Source: an uncultured Desulfuromonas sp. (lineage in GTDB: Bacteria > Desulfobacterota > Desulfuromonadia > Desulfuromonadales > Desulfuromonadaceae). Taken from it: 64,000 nucleotides of DNA. The stretch lies in assembly GCF_963676955.1 (NCBI RefSeq), contig NZ_OY781461.1, forward strand, positions 1,436,001 through 1,500,000, in the 5' to 3' direction. A program made the translations under genes and the position numbers. The notes under the pieces were generated by a model. It was not told where the DNA came from. It did no database searches and saw nothing but the letters and a program-made list of their open reading frames with translations. Shown here piece by piece: positions 32,491 through 41,124 of this stretch. Position 1 is the stretch's first letter, and the number at the start of each line of letters is the position of its first letter.

Positions 32491-33432
32491 TCACAGCGTC
32501 TGGTAGAAAACGCCACGATCCTGTTCCACCGCTTTTATCTTTTCTTCACCGGCCAGCACATCCAAATATTTATTCACTTCATTGGCGTGTAATCCCAACA
32601 TGCGACAGAGATCATCGAGGGTGCAGGGCCTGCGGGCAATGGTTTCCAGTATCGCGCTTTCCACATCGCTGCGATAGGCGGCAAGGCTGCGCCGTTTGGC
32701 CGCGGCGGCAATGATCTCCACACTGCCGGTAAGCCCCGGCGCCAGCGTCTGAGCGACCTGGCGAAGTCGCTCCAGCGTGGCACTGTGGAGACCGGGCTCG
32801 GTTCCCGGGCGGTCGAGGGTGTTGAGCTGAACGGCGTCGGGATCAATTCGGCACAGGATGGCTGCCAGGGCCGCGATTTCGTCCGGTGCGTCGTTGTATC
32901 CCGGTAAAATAAAGACCTCCAGGCGGATGATACCGGTAAATTCGCGACGAAAATCGATCAGGCCCTGTACATATGTGGCAAAGTCAAGGTCCGCGGCCGG
33001 CCGGTTAATGCGTGAGAAGGCTGTCACGGTGCCTGCATCCAGCGACGGCAGCACCAAGTCGGCCCGGCGCAATTCCCGGCGCACCTGGGGATCGTAGAGC
33101 AGGGAGCCGTTAGTCAATACGGCCAGCGGCAGAGATGGACGGACCTGTTTGATAAAATCGATCACATCGCCGAGGCGGCTGTTCAGCGTCGGTTCACCGG
33201 AGCCGGAAAAGGTGATGTAATCGGGATCGGGCGCGCAGGACAGATAGCTGTTCAACTCGCGGGAGATTTCTTCATAGCGAACGTATTCCTTACGCTCCAG
33301 CGTCAGCCGGGTGGTCTTACCCACTTCGCAATAGACGCAATCAAACGAGCAGACTTTTTTCGGGACCAGGTCCACGCCCAGGGACATGCCGAGACGCCGT
33401 GAAGGGACCGGACCAAACAAATGCCGATACAT
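32491..33432 (-). CDS. Radical SAM protein with C-terminal winged-helix-like domain
   Basis: 313 residues. The Fe-S motif is VCSFDCVYCEVG (Cys28, Cys32, Cys35), followed by YITFSGSGEPTLNSRLGDVI (glycine-rich SAM site), ADLVLPSLDAG and a C-terminal HTH-like region (TLDDLCRMLGLHANEVNKYL). It resembles the YfkA/DUF-type radical SAM group that begins with FGPVPSRRLG; the reaction is unknown. AAAAGGAA precedes the ATG at 33432; the longer open frame to 33471 overlaps an inverted repeat and was not used. Confidence 0.88.
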   Translation of the reverse strand: MYRHLFGPVPSRRLGMSLGVDLVPKKVCSFDCVYCEVGKTTRLTLERKEYVRYEEISRELNSYLSCAPDPDYITFSGSGEPTLNSRLGDVIDFIKQVRPSLPLAVLTNGSLLYDPQVRRELRRADLVLPSLDAGTVTAFSRINRPAADLDFATYVQGLIDFRREFTGIIRLEVFILPGYNDAPDEIAALAAILCRIDPDAVQLNTLDRPGTEPGLHSATLERLRQVAQTLAPGLTGSVEIIAAAAKRRSLAAYRSDVESAILETIARRPCTLDDLCRMLGLHANEVNKYLDVLAGEEKIKAVEQDRGVFYQTL

Positions 33433-33452
33433 ATCGTTCCTTTTTACTGATG

Positions 33453-33515
33453 TAGAGTGGATATGGCCCACCGCATACCAACGTCGTTACAAATTGGTGG
33501 GCCATGCCCACTCTA
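33453..33515. repeat. Long inverted repeat between two minus-strand genes
   Basis: TAGAGTGGATATGGCCCACC (33453-33472) and GGTGGGCCATGCCCACTCTA (33496-33515) pair at 18 of 20 positions over a 23-base loop. The right arm covers the YkgJ-like stop codon. There is no good U-tract; it could be a REP-type element or act as a weak terminator. Confidence 0.55.
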
Positions 33516-34229
33516 TGTGAATGAAATCAAAAATGATTCGTCGTTGCAGAGGGTGCCGATGCGTTCCGGCAGATCCATGCCTTCGGCCAGTTTTTCACTT
33601 ACCCTCAACGTCACTTCCAACTCCAACAAATAAGGCAGATTCCCGGTCACCGCCACACCAAACGCCTCTTTCATCTTTTCCAGACATTCTATCTCCGCCG
33701 CCTGGGCGATTTGTTGCGGCATGGCGAGGTAGTGGGTAGGGAAGTTGACGGAGTCCTGATCGAGCTGGGCCATGAAGGCTTGTTTTTCTTCGCTGTTGAG
33801 GGTGGAAAAATCCAGTGTGCAATAGTGCGGGTCCATGGTGGAGAGTAGCGCACGACAGGCCAGGGGACGGTAATCATAGACCGAACAGGCGCCATCGGCG
33901 TCGAGCAGTGGACAGGGGCCGACCTGGTCGCGGTTGGCTTTGAGGAAACTTTTCAGATCATTGCTGTCGTGGTCGATCTGCTTGAGCTTTTCGGCGTGAA
34001 GATGGATTGCTTCAATCTGGCAGTCGGTCAGGTGCGGAGCCAGCGCCACGGCTTCGGTGAGGGTGCAGCGTACATTGAGGGAACAGCAGCCAGCGCAGCC
34101 GCGTTTGCAGTGGATGGTGCCGCCTTTGCCGACGAATTCGCCGCTGCACAGAGTGCAGAGCTGGTCGAGAAAGCGGTGCTTTTGCCGGGCATGTTCAATG
34201 AGCGCGGTCCACACGGTGTTGGGCTCCAT
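33513..34229 (-). CDS. YkgJ-family cysteine-cluster protein, 238 residues
   Basis: It has the cluster IHCKRGCAGCCSLNVRCT (about 39-56) and the second set CPLLDADGACSVYDYRPLAC (about 107-126), the pattern of the YkgJ-type zinc/iron-chelating family. The function is unknown. The ATG at 34229 lies 6 bp from the MITE edge, so the ribosome site (GAGCAC at best) is inside the element. The frame stays open through the MITE to an ATG at 34355, so an N-terminal extension of 42 residues is possible. Confidence 0.8.
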   Translation of the reverse strand: MEPNTVWTALIEHARQKHRFLDQLCTLCSGEFVGKGGTIHCKRGCAGCCSLNVRCTLTEAVALAPHLTDCQIEAIHLHAEKLKQIDHDSNDLKSFLKANRDQVGPCPLLDADGACSVYDYRPLACRALLSTMDPHYCTLDFSTLNSEEKQAFMAQLDQDSVNFPTHYLAMPQQIAQAAEIECLEKMKEAFGVAVTGNLPYLLELEVTLRVSEKLAEGMDLPERIGTLCNDESFLISFT

Positions 34230-34235
34230 GGTGTC

Positions 34236-34400
34236 TAGTGCTCTGACAACACTAAATCTTCGGGTCTGGCTTCGCCTCGTACCATTCCCACTGCGTTGCA
34301 AAATCTTGAAGTGGAGTGGCCACTTCGGCGATTTCGCGCCTTGTGTGAACGGCACGATGCTGTGCCATACACTCGAATTTTTAGCATTGACAGAGCACTA
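34236..34400. mobile_element. MITE-like element with TAG-ending inverted repeats (165 bp)
   Basis: The left end TAGTGCTCTGACAACACTAA and the inverted right end TAGTGCTCTGTCAATGCTAA match at 17 of 20 positions and similarity continues a few bases further. There is no coding potential. The outer TAG on the right provides the stop codon of the HD gene (34398-34400). A solo copy of the right end is at 2514-2536, which supports mobility. Any target duplication must be very short (possibly TA). Confidence 0.75.
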
Positions 34401-34808
34401 TTTGATGTTGTCGAGCTTGTTGACGATCTGGTCGGCGAGCTTGAGGATTTCCAGCTCGACATAATCGTAGCGTGATTTGGAGTGGTGGTTGCCGACGATC
34501 TCGGCGACCTTCTTGGTCTTGGCCGGATCAAAGCCGATTTTTTCCAGCAGCTCCGTGGCCACGTCTGGGCCGTATTGTTCCTGGGTTTTGCCGTCGTTGT
34601 AGCCCAGTTCCGCCTCAGAGGGCTTAATGCCGACATCGTGGAAAACCGCGCAGGCCAGCAGCAGTTCCTCATCGACATGATCATAGTGGCCGATCAGCAA
34701 TTCGGCCTGCTTGAGCACTTCAATGGCGTGAGTGATACGACGGTAGTCGGTGTCGAAGAAATCGACCAGGGTTTTGATCAGTTGCCCTTTGAGTTGTTCG
34801 TGTTTCAT
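34398..34808 (-). CDS. HD-domain phosphohydrolase-like protein
   Basis: 136 residues. The metal-binding set is H..HD..D: RITHAIEVLKQAELLIG, LACAVFHDVGIK, VGNHH and a late Asp (LKLADQIVN). It resembles small HD hydrolases that act on nucleotides. The ATG is one base after the MscS gene stop (TGATATG) with GAGGAGA upstream. Its stop TAG is the outer triplet of the MITE, so the original C-terminus may have been longer. Confidence 0.85.
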   Translation of the reverse strand: MKHEQLKGQLIKTLVDFFDTDYRRITHAIEVLKQAELLIGHYDHVDEELLLACAVFHDVGIKPSEAELGYNDGKTQEQYGPDVATELLEKIGFDPAKTKKVAEIVGNHHSKSRYDYVELEILKLADQIVNKLDNIK

Positions 34809-34809
34809 A

Positions 34810-35940
34810 TCAGGCGCTCTCCTCGGTGGATGCCAATCGATCGGGGTCGATCAGGCTGTCGCTGTTGTCGTGAATGTAAATACTGCGGCTGGGGAAGGCA
34901 ATTTCCATATTAAGTCCTTCGAGGATCTCCATGATTTTCAGACACACGTCTTCGCGGGCTTCAAGGTATTCGCCCCATACCGTGGTTGTGGTGAAACAGT
35001 AGACCAGGATGTCGAGGGAGGAAGCGCCGAAGTCGGTGAAGTTGACCAGCATGAAATCCTGCTGGATGGCCGGGTGGTTTTTCAGCATAGTGCGAATGGC
35101 GGCCACCGCCTCGCGCATCTGCTGCGGTGAGCTGTCGTAGGTGACGCCGACGCTCATCTTGATGCGCCGCTTAGGCATGCGGCTGTAGTTGTTGAGCGAC
35201 GTGTTGGCGATGATGTTGTTGGGCACGGTGATCAGGGTCTTGGCAAAAGTGCGGATTTTGGTGGAGCGAAAACCGATCTCTTCGACCACCCCTTCCAGAT
35301 TGTCGGTCTGCACCCAGTCGCCGACGCGGAACGGTCGGTCGAGCAGGATCATGATCGAGCCGAAGATGTTGGACAGCGTATCTTTGGCCGCCAGCGCCAC
35401 GGCCAGACCGCCGAGGCCAAGGGAGGCGAGCAGACCGGAAATCGAATAGCCGAGATTCTGGATGATCAGCACCACGGCCAGCACGAAGATAAACAGCCGT
35501 GCCGACTTGCGGATGAACGGCAACAAGTGATCGTCGAGCGGCGAGCCGGTATGGTGCGCCCACTTGGCAATGGTGCATTCGAGAATGTCAACGGCGTTGA
35601 ACAGGATCCAGCCGATATTGAAGGTGAACAGGGTTTTGATCAGAGCTTGGCCGAATTGTTTCAAATCGGTCGGTTCGGAGGGCAGCTGTAACACCTGCAG
35701 GGCAATAAACAGCCCGACGATGAAAACGAGGAACTCCAAGGGCCGCCGCAAACTCTGCAACAGCAGATCGTCAAAGGTGTTCTCGGTGCGATCCACCAGC
35801 GGCGAGATGACGCGGGTCAGCAGGCGGCTGAACAGACGTTTGAAGATCAGGCACAGCAACACAATGCCCAGCGCGAGGGCATAGCGTTGCAGTGAAATGT
35901 CAAAATACTCCTGTTGCAGCCAGACATGAATCTGGTCCAT
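34810..35940 (-). CDS. MscS-family mechanosensitive channel
   Basis: 376 residues. Four or five membrane helices at about 20-185 are followed by the MscS pore helix (LASLGLGGLAVALAAKDTLS) and the beta domain (GDWVQTDNLEGVVEEIGFRS, VPNNIIANTSLNNYSRMPKR) and a C-terminal alpha/beta domain. It releases solutes on osmotic downshock. GGAGG precedes the ATG at 35940. It is coupled to the HD gene downstream. Confidence 0.92.
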   Translation of the reverse strand: MDQIHVWLQQEYFDISLQRYALALGIVLLCLIFKRLFSRLLTRVISPLVDRTENTFDDLLLQSLRRPLEFLVFIVGLFIALQVLQLPSEPTDLKQFGQALIKTLFTFNIGWILFNAVDILECTIAKWAHHTGSPLDDHLLPFIRKSARLFIFVLAVVLIIQNLGYSISGLLASLGLGGLAVALAAKDTLSNIFGSIMILLDRPFRVGDWVQTDNLEGVVEEIGFRSTKIRTFAKTLITVPNNIIANTSLNNYSRMPKRRIKMSVGVTYDSSPQQMREAVAAIRTMLKNHPAIQQDFMLVNFTDFGASSLDILVYCFTTTTVWGEYLEAREDVCLKIMEILEGLNMEIAFPSRSIYIHDNSDSLIDPDRLASTEESA

Positions 35941-36040
35941 GGGCGATCCTCCCACCGAAGGTTGGCAAATGAGGACAGTATAAGGGGGGCGTCGGCCTGC
36001 GGCAACCGTTTCAACGTTATTTCTCTGTGTCCGGCGTATG

Positions 36041-36244
36041 TCAGCCCTTTTTCTGCCGCAACACCGTCACTGTTTCACCGCCGATGCCCCAGTTGTCGGT
36101 ATCCACTTCCTCGATCGTGACCACCGTGGTGGCCGGATTTTTGCCGAGTACATCAACCAGCAGTTGTGTGGCCCCTTTGATCAGGGCGGCTTTTTGTTCT
36201 TTGGTGGCCCCTTCATTGGTAATGCGAAAATGAACGTAAGGCAT
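36041..36244 (-). CDS. 4-oxalocrotonate tautomerase-family protein
   Basis: 67 residues starting MPYVHFRITNEGATKEQKAA; Pro2 becomes the catalytic N-terminal proline after Met removal. The rest (LLVDVLGKNPATTVVTIEEV) fits the family fold. The start at 36244 has AAAGGAG 6 bases upstream. An open extension into the MFS gene would bury the proline and is rejected. Substrate unknown. Confidence 0.88.
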   Translation of the reverse strand: MPYVHFRITNEGATKEQKAALIKGATQLLVDVLGKNPATTVVTIEEVDTDNWGIGGETVTVLRQKKG

Positions 36245-36260
36245 GGTTTGACTCCTTTGG

Positions 36261-37442
36261 TTACGTAGGTGTGTGATTGAAGCGGTCAAAGCAGAGGAGG
36301 ACTCCTCCACCAATAACACAACTTGCCGCCAGAACAAGGGGAAGGGTAAAGCCCGCTTGTTGATCGGCAAGAATTCCGGCAATCGCCGGACCGAACATCT
36401 GGCCCAGGCTGAAGGCTGTTGTCAGGATGGCTGCGGCCCGACCGGTGTCGTGAGGCCAACGGCGATTTCCTTCGGCTAACGTCAGGGCAACGATGCCAAG
36501 GAAGGTTCCGCCAAAGCTGGCCGCGGCAAACAGGACCTCCAGCGCGGAATGCGCGTTGATGCTGATCAAAATACCTGAAGCCTGTACGGCGAAGGCACCG
36601 AGCAGGGCCTTTTGATGACCGATGCGCCGAGCCAGAAGCGGCCATAACAGGGTTGAAGGCGCTGCCGTCAGACCGACAACCACCCAGCTGTAGGGGGCGA
36701 TGCTTTGCAGCTCTGGCGTGGCGGAGATAATCGCCACCAGGAATGTCGCCGTGACAATATAGCCAAGGCCTTCAAGAAAGTAAGCGGTGGCCAGAGGCCA
36801 CAGCGCGCCGTGATGTGTGCCGTCTCCTCGCGATGGGTGGCGGGAGGGATGAAGATCAACATGACGGCGACCAATCACCAGTCCGGCAACGGCGATGAGG
36901 AGCGCTATACCGCCCATGCCGAGCCAAGTGCCGGACCATCCGTCCAGCCGATCAAGCCAGGGCACCAAAACACCACTCAGGGCGATGCCCAGACCGATGC
37001 CGCTGTAGAGAGCGCCGAGCCACTGGCTGTGATTGTGGCGAATCAGCGTTTCGGCCACTTCCGCGGTGATGACAATAAACAGGATGGCGCTGGCCATTCC
37101 CGCGGCAAAGCGCATGATCGACCAGGCACTCTCTGCTGTGGTCAGCCCCATGGCCAATGTCGTGACAATGCTGATCAACAGGGCGGCTGATGTCAGAAGT
37201 CGCTGACGTAATAGCTGTGGAGCCAGCATGCACAGCAGGGCTCCGCCAAGATAACCGGCATAATTGCAGGTGGCCAATCCCCCGGCGAGGCTGTTGCTGA
37301 GGCCGAGGTCACGCTGCATCAACGGTAAAATGGGGGTGTAGGCAAAACGACCAATGCCCATGGCGACCATCATGCCGAGAATGCCCCCAGTTAACACCGT
37401 TAAAGAGATCTGTCTGTCACGTTGTCTGTCCATGTTTGACAT
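36261..37442 (-). CDS. MFS transporter, YbfB/YjiJ family
   Basis: 393 residues with twelve predicted membrane helices. The N-terminal text MVAMGIGRFAYTPILPLMQR followed by LAGGLATCNYAGYLGG is characteristic of the YbfB/YjiJ group. The cargo is unknown. It is read away from a LysR gene with 70 bp between them, the usual arrangement for a LysR-controlled target. The tautomerase gene follows 16 bp downstream and may be in the same operon. Confidence 0.88.
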   Translation of the reverse strand: MSNMDRQRDRQISLTVLTGGILGMMVAMGIGRFAYTPILPLMQRDLGLSNSLAGGLATCNYAGYLGGALLCMLAPQLLRQRLLTSAALLISIVTTLAMGLTTAESAWSIMRFAAGMASAILFIVITAEVAETLIRHNHSQWLGALYSGIGLGIALSGVLVPWLDRLDGWSGTWLGMGGIALLIAVAGLVIGRRHVDLHPSRHPSRGDGTHHGALWPLATAYFLEGLGYIVTATFLVAIISATPELQSIAPYSWVVVGLTAAPSTLLWPLLARRIGHQKALLGAFAVQASGILISINAHSALEVLFAAASFGGTFLGIVALTLAEGNRRWPHDTGRAAAILTTAFSLGQMFGPAIAGILADQQAGFTLPLVLAASCVIGGGVLLCFDRFNHTPT

Positions 37443-37470
37443 TCTAGCGTGGACTAAATATCATCACAAA

Positions 37471-37499
37471 TGAAAGATAAAGATTCTTGCCATCTTTAA
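37471..37499. promoter_or_regulatory. Candidate LysR operator between divergent genes
   Basis: AAAGAT and ATCTTT form a dyad spaced by 13 bases within the 70-bp MFS/LysR intergenic gap. LysR proteins usually bind T-N11-A dyads near their own promoter; the match is short, so confidence is low. Confidence 0.3.
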
Positions 37500-37512
37500 A
37501 AGTGATATCAGT

Positions 37513-38364
37513 ATGGAAATCAGTGACCTGAACATCTTTCTGGCCGTGGCCCGGCAGGGCAGTATTACCCGCGCTGCCGAGCAGTTGAACTATGTGCAAT
37601 CCAATGTCACGACACGGATTCGTCAGCTGGAGGAGCAGCTGGGCGTCGTGCTGTTTTATCGTAAGAGTAAGGGGGTGTGCCTGACCGCTTGCGGAACGAC
37701 ACTGTATGACTATGCCGAACGGATTATCCAACTGACCCATGAGGCACGCCATGCGCTGAGTGATGAGGGCGCACCGCACGGACCGCTGCTGATCAGCTCG
37801 ATGGAGGCAACGGCCGCCGTCCGTCTACCGAGTGTGTTGGCTGAGTATCATCGGCGTTATCCCCAGGTTGAGCTGAACCTGGTGACGGCACCTTCGGCGG
37901 ATTCGCTGAAGAAGTTGCTCGATTTTCAGGTCGAAGGGGCGTTCGTTGCCGGTGAAATGAACCTTAAGCAGGTCGAAGCGCAACGGGTCTTTGAGGAAGA
38001 ACTGCTTCTTGTTGCGCCACCCGAGATGGATCCCTTTGCAGCCGATCCGCTGAAAATACTCGTTTTCCGAGCGGGATGTTCCTACCGGGCGCAGTTGGAA
38101 AGCTGGCTGCGACAAAACGGGCGATTGAACTATCAGGTGGTTGAATTAGGCTCCATCGAAGGGATTGTCGCCTGTGTGGCGGCTGGGATGGGCATCAGTT
38201 TCCTGCCGCGTAGCGTGGTGGAACGGCCGCATCTGGCCGAGAATTGTGCCTTACATGACGTGCCGGATGGCTTTGGCCGAATGACGACATGGTTTGTCTG
38301 GCGGCGCCATGAAAAGCTCAGCAAGGCGTTCCTGGCCTTTCAGGATCTGTTGCCGGTTTGCTGA
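37513..38364 (+). CDS. LysR-family transcriptional regulator
   Basis: 283 residues. The winged HTH is at about 1-60 (LNIFLAVARQGSITRAAEQL, YVQSNVTTRIRQLEEQLG) and the effector domain covers about 90-280. The linker and FLPRSVVERP-like end fit the CysB/YwqM-like LysR fold. It is divergent from the MFS transporter gene, which it probably controls. Confidence 0.92.
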   Translation: MEISDLNIFLAVARQGSITRAAEQLNYVQSNVTTRIRQLEEQLGVVLFYRKSKGVCLTACGTTLYDYAERIIQLTHEARHALSDEGAPHGPLLISSMEATAAVRLPSVLAEYHRRYPQVELNLVTAPSADSLKKLLDFQVEGAFVAGEMNLKQVEAQRVFEEELLLVAPPEMDPFAADPLKILVFRAGCSYRAQLESWLRQNGRLNYQVVELGSIEGIVACVAAGMGISFLPRSVVERPHLAENCALHDVPDGFGRMTTWFVWRRHEKLSKAFLAFQDLLPVC

Positions 38365-38482
38365 CCGGGATGGGTTGGATGGGGGCAGATTTTTATTGCC
38401 GAAATTTTTAACCGATTGGAGTAAGATTAACTCGTTACAGAGCGATGCAAGCCCAAGGTTGTCAAGTAAAGGAGCCCCCCCC

Positions 38483-39070
38483 ATGGAAGAGAGTCAGCTG
38501 CGACAATTCACCGATAAAGCCCTTGCGCTGGGAATGGACGACGCCCGGTGTGTTGGCGTGACGGAGTTGCCGATTGATCCGACCCTGACGGACTATTGTC
38601 TGGAATGTGGCGCCTATGGTGAATCCGCCCTGTGCCCACCGCACCGTGGTGCCATTGAAGATGTGCCGGGCATGCTGGCCGGTTATGAGTGGGCCGTCGT
38701 GTTCAAGCGGGATCTGCCGGTGGTTGACTTGCAAAGTAAGGAATACCTTGAGGTGGCCCGTCAGATTCATGTGGTGGCGGCGCAACTGGAAAAGTGGGCA
38801 CGCATGCGTGGTTTTAAGTCTTCTGGCCTCGCGGCGGGATCGTGCAAACGGTTGTTTTGTGCCAACAGTGAAACCTGTCAGGCGCTGGAGCCGGGGGGCG
38901 TGTGTCGTTTTCCCCAGTGGTCGCGACTGTCCTTGTCCGCACTTGGTGTCAATGTGTTTGAGTTGTGTGACAAAATCGGTTGGCCGATTGAAAAGGTGAC
39001 TCGCGACAGTAAGCATCCCTCGGATGCCATGGGGGTGCTGGTCGGCATCCTTCTGGTCGGCAAAAATTAA
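38483..39070 (+). CDS. DUF2284 metal-binding protein
   Basis: 195 residues. Cys motifs YCLECGAYGESALCPPH (about 33-49), SCKRLFC and CQALEPGGVCRFP match the DUF2284 family, which is predicted to bind an Fe-S cluster or zinc. Function unknown. AAAGGAG lies upstream of the ATG at 38483; the frame is open back into the LysR gene but those starts would create overlap without a ribosome site. Confidence 0.85.
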   Translation: MEESQLRQFTDKALALGMDDARCVGVTELPIDPTLTDYCLECGAYGESALCPPHRGAIEDVPGMLAGYEWAVVFKRDLPVVDLQSKEYLEVARQIHVVAAQLEKWARMRGFKSSGLAAGSCKRLFCANSETCQALEPGGVCRFPQWSRLSLSALGVNVFELCDKIGWPIEKVTRDSKHPSDAMGVLVGILLVGKN

Positions 39071-39107
39071 CGACGACGCTCGCTTCGCACGTCTTATGGT
39101 TAAACAG

Positions 39108-39138
39108 AAACGCGCCCGCTGCTGCAGGCGCGTTTTAA
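39108..39138. terminator. Bidirectional terminator between convergent genes
   Basis: AAACGCGCC and GGCGCGTTT form a 9-bp stem with T residues after it on the plus strand and TTTCTG after it on the minus strand. It serves the DUF2284 and symporter genes. Confidence 0.75.
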
Positions 39139-39139
39139 A

Positions 39140-40756
39140 TTATTTGACGTTGTGGAAGCAGCGCTCAATATGGTGATCAGAATAATTTTTGCTGCGTTTC
39201 AGGTTGAACAGGATCGTGACCAGTGTTGAGGCCGGCAGAGCAATCACCAGTGGATCGACCACGGCCCACAGGGTGCCGTCACCGAGGGAGTCAACACCGA
39301 ACAGGGCGTTGCAGATCATCAGCGGTTTGGATTCTTTGGCGTGAACGAAGAACAGCCAGAACAGGCTGGTGAGCGTGCCGGTGAAAAAACAGGCCCAGGC
39401 GCTGAGTCGCGTCATGCTGCGGAAATAAAGCGCGCCGAAATACATGGGCAGAAACGCGGCCGCGCAGATACCGAAGAAGATCGCCGTTCCCCGTGCAATG
39501 ATCGCGGTTCCCCCTTCAAAAAATGTCGGTAGTGCCCAGGCAAGAAAATAGCTGATGAGGATGGCGAACAGGATGCCGATCTTGGTGAGGATGACGCTGT
39601 TGCCGCTACGACCCAGTGCTTTTTCATAAATATCGCGTCCCAGGGCGGTGCCCATGGCGTGAAACTGGGAACTCAGGGTACTCATGGCCGCGGAGAGCAG
39701 GGTGATCATAAAGACGGCGGTGAACCACTGCGGCATGGAGGCGCTGATGTACAACGGAATGATCTCCGAGACATTTTTCCCGGCGGCGACGATGGCGATT
39801 TGTCCGGCGGTGTCCGGGTTTTCGTAGTAGAAAAACACGTTGGCCAGTGCTCCGATGGCGAGAGAGACGCCAACGACGATCAGGACAAAGATACCGCCGA
39901 TCAGCACGGCGCGGTTCAGCTCACGGTTGCTCTTGACGGTCATAAAGCGCACGATCAACTGAGGCTGGGCCAGAACGCCGATGCCGACCCCAAGAACAAT
40001 GGTGGTGACGACCACCAGCCAATATTCGCTGCCGAATTGTGGAAAGTTGGTCCAGCCGGTGTGGCCTTTGGCGCCGAAGATTTTGACGGCAAGGTCCTGC
40101 ATGTCGGTCAGCCGCTGATGGGCGGTGATGAACCCGCCGAGTTTGTAGTAGGTGGCCACCAGCAGAGAGACCATGCCGATAAACATCATGCTGCCCTGGA
40201 AGGCGTCGGTGTACATAACCGCTTTAAGGCCGCCCATAATGACGTACACGGCGACGAAGATGGTCAGGAAAAACAGTGCCACGTTGTAGTTGGTGTCGAG
40301 GATCTGGGCAATGAACTTGGCCCCACCCATAAGGACAACGCTGGCATAGAGCGGCATGGCGATGAAGATCAGCAGGCCGGTGGCACCCTGAAGACGGGTG
40401 GATTCAAAGCGCAGGCCGAGGAACTCGGGAAAGGTATGGGCATTGAGGTTCAGGCCCATCACCCGCGTGCGACGCCCGAAAAAGACGAAGGCAATGAACA
40501 CGCCGACAAACACGGTGAGAAAGGTCAGCCATTGCAGGCTCATGCCGAACACGGCCGCAGCGCCGCCAAAGCCGATGATGGCCGAGGTGCTGACAAAGGT
40601 GGCGCCGTAGGAGAGGGCCATGACAAAAGGGTGGATCTGGCGTCCGGCCACCAGATAGTCGGCGGCATTGCGGGTTTTTTTCCATGCCTGTAGTGATAGA
40701 ATGGCGATCACCGTCAGGTAGACGATAACAACAGTAGTCAGTAATGGGATGCTCAT
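39140..40756 (-). CDS. Sodium:solute symporter (SSS family)
   Basis: 538 residues with about thirteen membrane helices. N-terminal text AADYLVAGRQIHPFVMALSY followed by GATFVSTSAIIGFGGAA is typical of SSS, and the sodium-site region (TLLSAAMSTLSSQFHAMGTA) is present. Related transporters carry acetate, other monocarboxylates or amino acids; the substrate is not shown. A 58-residue membrane protein is encoded immediately upstream, and a LysR gene is divergent. Confidence 0.9.
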   Translation of the reverse strand: MSIPLLTTVVIVYLTVIAILSLQAWKKTRNAADYLVAGRQIHPFVMALSYGATFVSTSAIIGFGGAAAVFGMSLQWLTFLTVFVGVFIAFVFFGRRTRVMGLNLNAHTFPEFLGLRFESTRLQGATGLLIFIAMPLYASVVLMGGAKFIAQILDTNYNVALFFLTIFVAVYVIMGGLKAVMYTDAFQGSMMFIGMVSLLVATYYKLGGFITAHQRLTDMQDLAVKIFGAKGHTGWTNFPQFGSEYWLVVVTTIVLGVGIGVLAQPQLIVRFMTVKSNRELNRAVLIGGIFVLIVVGVSLAIGALANVFFYYENPDTAGQIAIVAAGKNVSEIIPLYISASMPQWFTAVFMITLLSAAMSTLSSQFHAMGTALGRDIYEKALGRSGNSVILTKIGILFAILISYFLAWALPTFFEGGTAIIARGTAIFFGICAAAFLPMYFGALYFRSMTRLSAWACFFTGTLTSLFWLFFVHAKESKPLMICNALFGVDSLGDGTLWAVVDPLVIALPASTLVTILFNLKRSKNYSDHHIERCFHNVK

Positions 40757-40783
40757 GTAGGATGTTCCTGTTTTTGCAGTAAG

Positions 40784-40960
40784 TTAAAGTTGTTCTTCGA
40801 CGTGCTGTTCTTCCTCGTTCCACTGTTGTTCCTGGGAGAACTCTTCGTCGGTCATGTACCCTTTGTTCCAGTTAAGCACGCCGTAAACAATGCACAGCAC
40901 GGTGCTGAGCAACGTGAGGATCATGCCCAGAGGAACGAGAATCCCTTCAAGACCTAGCAT
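40784..40960 (-). CDS. Small accessory membrane protein of the symporter
   Basis: 58 residues: one membrane helix (LVPLGMILTLLSTVLCIVYG), then NWNKGYMTDEEF and an acidic Gln/Glu tail. It matches the small accessory proteins often encoded just before SSS symporters. AAAGGAG lies 8 bases before the ATG. The symporter starts 27 bp downstream. Confidence 0.8.
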   Translation of the reverse strand: MLGLEGILVPLGMILTLLSTVLCIVYGVLNWNKGYMTDEEFSQEQQWNEEEQHVEEQL

Positions 40961-41084
40961 GGCAAACACTCCTTTGTGATTGGAATAATCGAACTTGTTG
41001 ACTGTGTCCGATTGGGTGGATTTTTCAATAAGGGGCTAGTTCTATAGGATTTTTTTGATTTCAACAAATTGATTGTTTAGCATA

Positions 41085-41109
41085 AAGCGTTCGATATTTC
41101 CGAACGCTT
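41085..41109. promoter_or_regulatory. Perfect 9-bp palindrome upstream of a LysR gene, likely operator
   Basis: AAGCGTTCG and CGAACGCTT are separated by ATATTTC and lie 15 bp before the LysR start, in the gap shared with the divergent symporter genes. A perfect dyad in this place fits an autoregulatory LysR site, though it could also form a hairpin in the LysR message. Confidence 0.5.
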
Positions 41110-41124
41110 GGAACGGAAACCAGG

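Noticed and set aside
34355-34400. Start of the YkgJ-like gene inside the MITE as the main start
   Set aside because: The 42 extra residues are Arg/Ser-rich and unlike the protein body. The ATG at 34229 gives a normal N-terminus, although the ribosome site there is weak.
39659-40693. A 344-codon plus-strand frame
   Set aside because: It is antisense to the sodium symporter; its Asp/Gly/His-rich text mirrors hydrophobic codons on the other strand.
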